Assembly (NCBI GenBank): GCA_030830695.1
Contig: JAURML010000039.1
Span: 1 to 37,266 of the forward strand
Direction of reading: 5' to 3'
Length of the DNA: 37,266 nucleotides
Origin: Caenibius sp.
GTDB taxonomy: Bacteria > Pseudomonadota > Alphaproteobacteria > Sphingomonadales > Sphingomonadaceae
Shown here: positions 31,131 through 37,266 of the stretch, piece after piece
Layout: each line of letters begins with the position of its first letter
Numbering within the stretch: the stretch's first letter is position 1
Made by a program: the position numbers and the translations under genes
The notes under the pieces: generated by a model
Databases searched by the model: none
The model's input: the letters and a program-made list of their open reading frames with translations, nothing else
What the model was told of the DNA's origin: nothing

Positions 31131-32198
31131 CTAGAGCCCCAGCAAGGTGCTGCGAACAGCTTGCGCAAATCCCGCAGTTGTCCCGTTTCCGCCAAGATCG
31201 GGGGTCCTCGCAATATCGGGCGCAATGAGCGCCGTTTCGAGTGCGCGCATCACCAGCGCGGCGGGCTCGGTTTCGCCGAGATGTTCCAGCATCATTGCAC
31301 CCGACCAAATCTGGCCGATCGGATTGGCGATGCCCTGCCCGGCGATGTCCGGGGCAGACCCGTGGACCGGCTCGAACATCGAAGGGAACCGCCGTTCGGG
31401 GTTGAGGTTAGCAGAAGGAGCCACAGCGATGGTGCCAGTGATTCCCGGCCCCAGATCGGAAAGGATATCACCAAAAAGGTTCGAACCAACCACCACATTG
31501 AACCGTTCGGGCGACATCACAAAGCGTGCGGCGAGAATATCGACATGATACTGATCGGCGGCAACATCGGGGTATTCGGCGCCGATCGCGGCAAAGCGCT
31601 CGTCCCAGAACGGCATCGAATGATAGAGTCCATTGGACTTCGTCGCGCTGGTCACATGCCTGCGCCCGCTCCGCCGAGCGAAGTCGAAGGCATAGCGCAA
31701 GATGCGGTCGGTGCCCCGGCGGGTGAAGATCGCCTGCTGGACGACGACTTCGTTCTCGCCGGTCCCGGTCCGACCGCCGATCTGGGAATATTCGCCTTCC
31801 GAGTTTTCGCGCACCACCCAGAAATCGATGTCGCCGGGAGCCTTGTCGCGCAGGGGCGAAGCGATGCCCGGCAGCAGCCGCACCGGACGCAGATTGACGT
31901 ACTGCTCGAACTCGCGCCGGATCGGCAGCAGCAGCCCCCACAGCGAGATATGATCGGGTACCCCGGGAAAGCCGACCGCGCCGAGGAACACCGCATCATG
32001 ATCGCGCAACCGGTCTAGCCCATCATCGGGCATCATCTTGCCGGTTTTGAGGTAGGTCTGGCAGCTCCAGTCGAAGTGCCGGAATTCGAGCACGAAACCG
32101 CACTTGGCCGCTGCCGCCGTCAGCACCTCGATTGCGGCAGGCACCACCTCGCGGCCAATTCCATCTCCCGGAATGCTGGCGATGGAATAACGCCTCAT
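31131..32198 (-). CDS. Tartrate / D-malate-type decarboxylating dehydrogenase (isocitrate/isopropylmalate family)
   Basis: 355-residue NAD-dependent oxidative decarboxylase of 2-hydroxy acids such as tartrate, D-malate or 3-alkylmalates. Seen: SIASIPGDGIGREVVPAAIEVL, the substrate loop LWGLLLPIRREFEQYVNLRPVR (phosphate/carboxylate-binding Arg residues), FWVVRENSEGEYS, VTSATKSNG (catalytic Lys region), NVVVGSNLFGDILSDLGPGITG (metal Asp) and FEPVHGSAPDIAGQGIANP (NAD site). The blocks match TtuC/DmlA rather than LeuB or Icd. ATG at 32198 is preferred; a TTG lies two codons upstream. It sits 13 bases after the second PanE-type gene. A role on a branched malate-like intermediate of this pathway is inference. 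Confidence 0.9.
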   Translation of the reverse strand: MRRYSIASIPGDGIGREVVPAAIEVLTAAAAKCGFVLEFRHFDWSCQTYLKTGKMMPDDGLDRLRDHDAVFLGAVGFPGVPDHISLWGLLLPIRREFEQYVNLRPVRLLPGIASPLRDKAPGDIDFWVVRENSEGEYSQIGGRTGTGENEVVVQQAIFTRRGTDRILRYAFDFARRSGRRHVTSATKSNGLYHSMPFWDERFAAIGAEYPDVAADQYHVDILAARFVMSPERFNVVVGSNLFGDILSDLGPGITGTIAVAPSANLNPERRFPSMFEPVHGSAPDIAGQGIANPIGQIWSGAMMLEHLGETEPAALVMRALETALIAPDIARTPDLGGNGTTAGFAQAVRSTLLGL

Positions 32199-32211
32199 GG
32201 TCAATCTTTCA

Positions 32212-33225
32212 CTACAGATAGCTGTTCAAAGTCTTGAGCACCCGATAGGCGCTGAGAAAGGCTGGCGCAGGAACCTGCAGTTGCTCCGCTGCCTCCGCGA
32301 GCGGCCCCAGGACCTCGTCAACTTCCATCCGCCGGCCCGCCACGAGATCGTCATGCATCGAGGTGCGGACGGGACGGTTTTCCGGCTTGAATCTGGTGCC
32401 CATCGCCATGACACCGTACACTGCCTCTTCAAAGCCTTCACGGTCAATCTCGACCAATCTGGATACAGGCGCGAAATAGTTCTGCGGTTCGTAGCCAAGT
32501 GCCTTGTAGATCGCCAGCAGATCCTTGACGACGTGGACATAGTGTTCGGCGCCTTCGCGAACCGCCACACCATCCACAAAATCGAGCTTTGGAAGCGCGC
32601 CCAGCGTACTGGCGCTCCACGACGATGCTCCACCGACCTGAACCACTTTTTCCCAATGGACATGGACGATATCGGGAGTTGAGCGCGAACCCATGCCCGC
32701 AGCGTCGAGCGCTTCGGCCATGATCCGCGTGCGCTCGCTCTCCCCGCCTTCCAGCTCGCCGAAATAGGCGGTGACGGGAACCGCCATGTGATTGAGCGCC
32801 TTGCCCGGTTCGAGCAGGGTCGCCCCGTCCATGATCGAGCCCCCGATCACCTTGTCCTTGCCAAACGCGGCCTGGAGTTTGCCTTCCTTGCCCACGCCGT
32901 TCTGCAAAGTCAGCGCGCAAGCGGTGCGATCGACCAACACCTGCGCATCGGCCAGCGCCTGATCGGTACCCTTGGCCTTGGTCAGCAGGATGTAATAGTC
33001 GATGTCGCCTTCAACCTCCTCGGGCGTTTCGACCGCGAAGAGGTTTTCGCGCTGGACGAATTGCGCCCGCACACCCGAAATACTCAGGCCATCCCGGCGG
33101 ATCGCCTCGACATGGGGCTTGCGCGCAATCAGCGTGACCTTGTGGCCGCCGCGCGCCAGGAATCCGCCGATGACCGAGCCTAGCCCGCCGGCGCCGTGGA
33201 AACAGAAATGCAATTGCTTGGACAT
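32212..33225 (-). CDS. 2-dehydropantoate 2-reductase (ApbA/PanE) family protein, copy 2
   Basis: 337 residues, a distant second member of the ketopantoate-reductase family. Seen: the Rossmann start FCFHGAGGLGSVIGGFLARGGH with GxGxxG-type loop GAGGLG, YILLTKAKGT, ALTLQNGVGKEG, the catalytic-Lys region HVHWEKVVQVGGASSW and the closing TSMHDDLVAGRRMEVDEVLGPL (family SMxxDxxxGRxxEID-E block). It differs substantially from copy 1 at 29448, so they are not recent duplicates. Start ATG at 33225. In an operon between a DapA-family lyase and a decarboxylating dehydrogenase, it probably handles a 2-oxo/2-hydroxy acid in the same route. Confidence 0.88.
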   Translation of the reverse strand: MSKQLHFCFHGAGGLGSVIGGFLARGGHKVTLIARKPHVEAIRRDGLSISGVRAQFVQRENLFAVETPEEVEGDIDYYILLTKAKGTDQALADAQVLVDRTACALTLQNGVGKEGKLQAAFGKDKVIGGSIMDGATLLEPGKALNHMAVPVTAYFGELEGGESERTRIMAEALDAAGMGSRSTPDIVHVHWEKVVQVGGASSWSASTLGALPKLDFVDGVAVREGAEHYVHVVKDLLAIYKALGYEPQNYFAPVSRLVEIDREGFEEAVYGVMAMGTRFKPENRPVRTSMHDDLVAGRRMEVDEVLGPLAEAAEQLQVPAPAFLSAYRVLKTLNSYL

Positions 33226-33250
33226 GCTTTGGGATTCCCGTTGGTTCGGT

Positions 33251-34213
33251 TCAGGCAATGCCCAGTTCGACCAGCTTGGCCCTGATCTGCTCTTTCTTTT
33301 CCGGCGTCACATCAGCCACCGGCGGCAGGATCGGGCCAGCCTTGAGGCCAATCGCTTCGTACCAGGCCTTCACATTGGCAAGTGCGCTGGCATAGGTCGC
33401 GGTGCGGGCGATATCCCACAGGAAGTTGTCGTGATAGAATTCGCGGACTTCGCTGAGCTGATCGGAAGCGGCCCGCGCTTCCTCCCATTTTCCTTCATGC
33501 GCCAGGCGGATGTATTCCTTGGCGAAATGGCGCTTCTTGCCGTACAGCATGTAGGACAATTCACCCCAGCAAACGGTGCCGCCAAGACGCAGATCGTCGA
33601 GGAAGAAGTATTCGAATGGCTCCATCGTGTTGAAGCCTTCGGGCATTAGCTGGCGGATCTTGATTGTCTCGGCACGGCTCATGGCACCTTGTTTGACGCC
33701 GATCACGGTTTCGATATCGGCCAGGCGGCGCATCAGGTCCCAGCTCAGCACGGTGCCCGAAACCGGGGTCCGGTAGAGGCAGACGGCCAGATCGGTGTGG
33801 TCGGTCAGGAACTTGAACCAGGAATAGATTTCGTCGTCGCGCTTGAGCTGCACAACCGGGTTGATCACCTCAGCCCCGTTATACCCGAGCTTCTCGACGA
33901 ACTGCATCTTCTCGATCGCGGTATAGACGCTTGGATCGAGCACGATGGTCCACAGATCGAGCCGCCCGGCATTCGCCTCGGCAACGATCTCGTGATAGCG
34001 AAACCAGTCTGACGCTGAGACGTTCCAGCATTCGGCGATGAACCCGCCGACGGCCAAGCCATCTACGCCCATTTCGACATATTTATCGATGTTGTAGCGG
34101 ATACCGTCCACATCGAACTTGTAATCGGCGGTCATCGGGGTGATCGGACACTGATAGAAGCCCCTTACGGTCTTTGTTGCCCAGGCCTTGGCATCCTTAC
34201 GATCATATTCCAT
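33251..34213 (-). CDS. DapA/NanA-superfamily class I aldolase or hydratase-aldolase
   Basis: 320-residue TIM-barrel lyase of the dihydrodipicolinate synthase superfamily. Seen: GFYQCPITPMTADYKFD at the N terminus, GFIAECWNVSASDW in place of the usual GTTGE pyruvate-binding loop, the Tyr of CLYRTPVSG, and the Schiff-base Lys of IGVKQGAMSRAE. The pyruvate-binding loop differs from true DapA, pointing to a catabolic member such as a hydratase-aldolase that releases or adds pyruvate, or a decarboxylase/dehydratase of an oxo acid. Start ATG at 34213, GAGG upstream. It follows PPDK by 53 bases in the same operon. Exact reaction cannot be assigned. Confidence 0.85.
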   Translation of the reverse strand: MEYDRKDAKAWATKTVRGFYQCPITPMTADYKFDVDGIRYNIDKYVEMGVDGLAVGGFIAECWNVSASDWFRYHEIVAEANAGRLDLWTIVLDPSVYTAIEKMQFVEKLGYNGAEVINPVVQLKRDDEIYSWFKFLTDHTDLAVCLYRTPVSGTVLSWDLMRRLADIETVIGVKQGAMSRAETIKIRQLMPEGFNTMEPFEYFFLDDLRLGGTVCWGELSYMLYGKKRHFAKEYIRLAHEGKWEEARAASDQLSEVREFYHDNFLWDIARTATYASALANVKAWYEAIGLKAGPILPPVADVTPEKKEQIRAKLVELGIA

Positions 34214-34266
34214 TTTAGGTGCACCTCATCTCGATTTGGTTCAGAATTTCAGCTTGCATCGTCCGT

Positions 34267-36933
34267 TCATAGAGGCGCCAGCGCCGCCTGGGCCGCAGCC
34301 AGTCGGGCAATCGGCACCCGGAAAGGCGATGCGCTGACATAGTCCAACCCGATCTCCTCACAGAAGGCGATCGTGGCCGGATCGCCGCCGTGCTCGCCGC
34401 AGATCCCCAGTTTTAGGTCGGGCCGGGTTTCGCGCCCTTTGCGCGATGCCATTTCGATCAGCTTGCCGACCCCTTCGATATCGAGGGTGACGAACGGGTC
34501 CTTGGCGATAATGCCTTTTTCCACATAAGCACCCAGGAAACGCGCCGCATCGTCGCGGCTGATCCCCAGCGTAGTCTGGGTCAGATCATTGGTTCCGAAC
34601 GAGAAGAATTCCCCGCTTGCAGCGATTTCGTCGGCAACCAGGGCTGCCCGCGGCAGCTCGATCATGGTGCCAACGCTAAAGGCGATCCGCTCGCCTTTTT
34701 CGGCGAACACGACTTCAGCGACCCTGTACAGGGTATCCTTCAGTGATTCCAGTTCACGCGGCAATCCGACCAGCGGGATCATGATTTCGGGACAGACCGC
34801 CATGCCCGCCTCGCCCGCGACTTCGAGCGCAGCCTCGAAAATCGCGCGAGCCTGCATTTCGTATATTTCGGGATAGACCACGCCCAGTCGGCAGCCTCGA
34901 TGCCCCAGCATGGGGTTGGTTTCCGTCAATTCGATTGCGCGATGCCGAACCTGCTCCACGTCAATACCCATCGCCCGCGAAAGCTCGGTGAACTCGCTAT
35001 CCGTATGCGGCAGAAACTCGTGCAGCGGCGGATCGAGGAGGCGGATGGTGACTGGCAAGCCTTCCATGATTTCGAAGATCCGGCGGAAGTCGGTGCGCTG
35101 TTCGGGCAATAGCTGGTCGAGCGCGGAGCGTCGTTCCTTTTCGCTGTCGGCCAGGATCATCTGCCGCATGGCGAGGATCCGGCTTTCATCGAAGAACATG
35201 TGCTCGGTTCGGCAAAGCCCGACCCCTTCGGCCCCGAACCGGCGGGCCATTTCGCAATCGAGCGGGGTTTCCGCGTTGGTCCGAATCTTCAGGCGGCGAT
35301 GCTTGTCAGCCCATGCCATCACCGTTGCGAAATCGCCCGAAAGATTGGGCAGGATCGTCGGCAGTTCGCCCAGGAACACTTCGCCGGTCGAACCGTCGAT
35401 CGTGATGAATGCGCCCTCTTCGAGCCGCTGGCCGCCGATCTCGGCGACCCGCGCGACCGGGTCGATCTTGAGACTGGCGGTGCCCGCCACGCATGGCCGG
35501 CCCATACCCCGCGCGACCACGGCCGCGTGGCTGGTCATGCCGCCGCGCGCCGTCAGGATGCCGGTTGCGACGTGCATGCCATGGATGTCGTCAGGCGACG
35601 TCTCATGCCTGACGAGGATGACCTTCTCTCCCAATTCGGCCCACCGTGCCGCTGTTTCCGCATCGAATACCACACCTCCCGAGGCTGCCCCGGGCGAGGC
35701 AGGCAAACCCTTTCCGAGCAGCACCCGCGGGGCATTCGGATCGAGCGAGGGGTGAAGCAACTGGTCGAGCGAGGCCGGGTCGAGGCGGAGCAGCGCGGTC
35801 ACTTCGTCGACCAGGCTCTCTTCGACCATGTCGACGGCAATCTTGAGCGCGGCCTTGGCGGTGCGCTTGCCCGAACGGGTCTGAAGGAGGTAGAGCCTGC
35901 CGCGTTCGACTGTGAATTCGATGTCCTGCATGTCGCGATAGTGGCGCTCCAGCAGTTCGAACACCTCAGCAAGTTGGGCATAGGCCTTCGGCATCGCTTC
36001 CTGCATTGAGGGAAGCCGCGCACCTGCGGCTTCGCGGGCAGCCCTGGTCAGATACTGGGGCGTGCGGATGCCGGCGACAACATCCTCACCCTGGGCGTTG
36101 GCCAGCCATTCGCCGTAGTAAGCCTTCTCGCCGGTTGCAGGGTTGCGGGTAAAGGCGACGCCGGTAGCGCTGGTCTCGCCAAGATTTCCGAACACCATGG
36201 CTTGGACGTTAACCGCCGTGCCCCAATCTCCGGGGATATCGTTCAGGCGCCGGTAGACCTTGGCTCGCGGTGAGTCCCATGAGCGGAACACCGCCTCGAT
36301 TGCCGTCCAGAGTTGTTCCTGTACATCCTGAGGAAAGGCCGCGCCGTGATGGGCAAGCACGAGATCCTTGAAGGTCGCGATCACGCCGCGCAGATCCTCC
36401 ACTCGAAGATCGATATCCTCATCGACGCCGCGATCTTCCTTGATGCGGTCAAGGGCTGCCTCGAATACGCCATGCTCGATTTCGAGCACGACACTGGAAT
36501 ACATCTGGATGAAGCGGCGATAACTGTCGAGCGCGAACCGCTCATCCCCGGAGGACTGGCCCAGGCCGGTGACGGTAGCATCATTGATGCCAAGGTTGAG
36601 GATCGTGTCCATCATCCCCGGCATGGATACCCGCGCGCCCGAACGCACCGAGACCAGCAGGGGATCGCGAGGATTGCCGAACGTCTTGCCCGTCGCCCGT
36701 TCGACCAGCCCCAAAGCAGCCGAAACCTCATCGCGGATGCGATCAAGTGAAGCTCTGCCGTGGTCAAGATAAGCGAGGCATTCGCCGGCGGAAATCGTGA
36801 ATCCAGGCGGGACGGGCAGCCCGATCCGCGCCATCTCGGCGAGGTTGGCCCCTTTCCCGCCCAAGACGCGCTTGTCGAGACCAATCTGACCTGCGACCAG
36901 AACGCCGGAACCGAAGGAAAACACACTCGACAT
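34267..36933 (-). CDS. ppdK: Pyruvate, phosphate dikinase
   Basis: Interconverts pyruvate + ATP + Pi and phosphoenolpyruvate + AMP + PPi. Seen: 888 residues, typical length. The N-terminal ATP-grasp domain has LGGKGANLAEMARIGLPVPPGF, SGARVSMPGMMDTILNLG and NVQAMVFGNLGETSATGVAFTRNP. The swivelling phosphohistidine domain has GGMTSHAAVVARGMGRPCV (phosphorylated His near residue 455). The PEP-binding TIM barrel has RTEHMFF, LGHRGCRLGV, FSFGTNDLTQTTLG and the catalytic Cys in LGICGEHGGDP. Start ATG at 36933 with AGGA upstream. It lies in a catabolic operon between an aryl-alcohol dehydrogenase and a DapA-type lyase, suggesting that it recycles pyruvate formed by ring degradation into gluconeogenesis. 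Confidence 0.95.
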   Translation of the reverse strand: MSSVFSFGSGVLVAGQIGLDKRVLGGKGANLAEMARIGLPVPPGFTISAGECLAYLDHGRASLDRIRDEVSAALGLVERATGKTFGNPRDPLLVSVRSGARVSMPGMMDTILNLGINDATVTGLGQSSGDERFALDSYRRFIQMYSSVVLEIEHGVFEAALDRIKEDRGVDEDIDLRVEDLRGVIATFKDLVLAHHGAAFPQDVQEQLWTAIEAVFRSWDSPRAKVYRRLNDIPGDWGTAVNVQAMVFGNLGETSATGVAFTRNPATGEKAYYGEWLANAQGEDVVAGIRTPQYLTRAAREAAGARLPSMQEAMPKAYAQLAEVFELLERHYRDMQDIEFTVERGRLYLLQTRSGKRTAKAALKIAVDMVEESLVDEVTALLRLDPASLDQLLHPSLDPNAPRVLLGKGLPASPGAASGGVVFDAETAARWAELGEKVILVRHETSPDDIHGMHVATGILTARGGMTSHAAVVARGMGRPCVAGTASLKIDPVARVAEIGGQRLEEGAFITIDGSTGEVFLGELPTILPNLSGDFATVMAWADKHRRLKIRTNAETPLDCEMARRFGAEGVGLCRTEHMFFDESRILAMRQMILADSEKERRSALDQLLPEQRTDFRRIFEIMEGLPVTIRLLDPPLHEFLPHTDSEFTELSRAMGIDVEQVRHRAIELTETNPMLGHRGCRLGVVYPEIYEMQARAIFEAALEVAGEAGMAVCPEIMIPLVGLPRELESLKDTLYRVAEVVFAEKGERIAFSVGTMIELPRAALVADEIAASGEFFSFGTNDLTQTTLGISRDDAARFLGAYVEKGIIAKDPFVTLDIEGVGKLIEMASRKGRETRPDLKLGICGEHGGDPATIAFCEEIGLDYVSASPFRVPIARLAAAQAALAPL

Positions 36934-37005
36934 TGTTAAATTCCTGAGGTCCAAGTGCAGGTCCAAGGCGGCGCAATTCGATTGGTGCGCCGCCCCAGAA
37001 GCGAT

Positions 37006-37266
37006 CTACATTTTGAGAATGGCCTTGATCGCCTTGCCGGTCTTTTCGGTATCCTCGACGGCCTGGTTGATCTGGTCGAGATCATAGAAGGTGCAGAGCT
37101 TCTCGAACGGGAACAGCCCGGCCTTCTGCATCGCAATCAGTTGCGGGATGAAGACCTGCGGGGTGCTCGATCCTTCGACTACGCCGCGCAACTTGCGGCC
37201 AAACAGCATGTTGTTCATGTCTAGCGAAAATTCGGTGCCCAGCTTCGCCCCGCCGACCACTGCGGT
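37006..37266 (-). CDS. Zinc-type aryl-alcohol dehydrogenase, C-terminal fragment cut by the window edge
   Basis: Only the last 86 residues are visible; the frame is open through the end of the window. Seen: TAVVGGAKLGTEFSLD, MLFGRKLRGVVEGSS, PQVFIPQLIAMQKAGLFPFEKLC and FYDLDQINQAVEDTEKTGKAIKAILKM near the end, split here for length. This C terminus is typical of class III-like/aryl-alcohol (benzyl alcohol) zinc dehydrogenases such as XylB. It probably oxidises an aromatic alcohol to the aldehyde handled by the dehydrogenase at 1655. It lies 72 bases upstream of the PPDK gene on the same strand and likely heads the operon. Confidence 0.82.
   Translation of the reverse strand, partial: TAVVGGAKLGTEFSLDMNNMLFGRKLRGVVEGSSTPQVFIPQLIAMQKAGLFPFEKLCTFYDLDQINQAVEDTEKTGKAIKAILKM

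Noticed and set aside
1-37266. tRNA, rRNA, CRISPR array, riboswitch, phage attachment site or replication origin
   Set aside because: Read through for clover-leaf elements, regularly spaced repeats and iteron-like arrays; none seen. The only repeats supported are those of the IS66 element and short operator-like motifs.

Overview
The window is GC-rich, densely packed DNA with short ATGA-type gene overlaps. Its gene content resembles an aromatic or alicyclic catabolic island of an alphaproteobacterium, most likely a sphingomonad (Novosphingobium/Sphingobium/Sphingomonas type). That assignment is inferred from gene families and organisation; there is no rRNA or other phylogenetic marker here. 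I saw no tRNA, rRNA, CRISPR array, phage or plasmid replication gene.

Region 1 (54-6672, + strand) is a compact operon. It holds a VAO/PCMH-type flavoprotein, an aromatic aldehyde dehydrogenase, the large and small subunits of a UbiD-type hydroxyarylic acid decarboxylase (VdcC/VdcD-like), a second VAO paralogue that has lost its flavin-binding and catalytic residues, and a lipoprotein cytochrome c. Together they read as a membrane-tethered alpha/alpha-prime/beta p-alkylphenol (or p-hydroxybenzylic alcohol) dehydrogenase feeding an aldehyde -> acid -> decarboxylation route. A glutaryl-CoA dehydrogenase gene (gcdH) follows after a gene-poor, AT-richer gap.

Region 2 (8315-11087) is a complete IS66-family element with three transposition genes and a 77-codon passenger, imperfect terminal inverted repeats and a perfect 8-bp target duplication. 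It sits between two convergent transcription units, in what looks like the loop of a hairpin.

Region 3 (11151-21822, - strand) is a long CoA-thioester degradation operon. It has three acyl-CoA dehydrogenases (one of methylsuccinyl-CoA dehydrogenase type), a 2-methylfumaryl-CoA (mesaconyl-CoA) isomerase-type CoA transferase, a mesaconyl-C4-CoA hydratase-type protein, a hydratase-2 (MaoC) protein, a thiolase, an MFE-2-like SDR, a TIGR02444-type protein and, at its head, a meta-cleavage-product hydrolase. The Mcd/Mct/Meh trio is the set otherwise known from the 3-hydroxypropionate bicycle, here without the enzymes that feed it there.

Region 4 (21961-24743, + strand) diverges from region 3 and encodes an HpaH-type oxo-enoate hydratase, an HpaI-type pyruvate-releasing aldolase and a class III CoA transferase. 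An MFS exporter/importer and an IclR regulator (- strand) follow. Then come a membrane di-iron desaturase/hydroxylase, a DszA/NtaA-type FMN monooxygenase and a ketopantoate-reductase homologue (27132-30380, + strand).

Region 5 (30381-37266, - strand) is another operon. In transcription order it encodes an aryl-alcohol dehydrogenase (cut by the window end), pyruvate phosphate dikinase, a DapA-family lyase, a second ketopantoate-reductase homologue, a tartrate/D-malate-type decarboxylating dehydrogenase, a DUF1330 protein and a BphX-like membrane protein.

Working model (inference): alcohol and aldehyde dehydrogenases plus the flavocytochrome oxidise a para side chain, and VdcCD removes the resulting carboxylate. 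A ring-cleavage dioxygenase outside the window opens the ring. Hydrolase, HpaH and HpaI release pyruvate and an acid, the acid is degraded as CoA thioesters in region 3, and PPDK recycles pyruvate to PEP. The true substrate is not evident from sequence.
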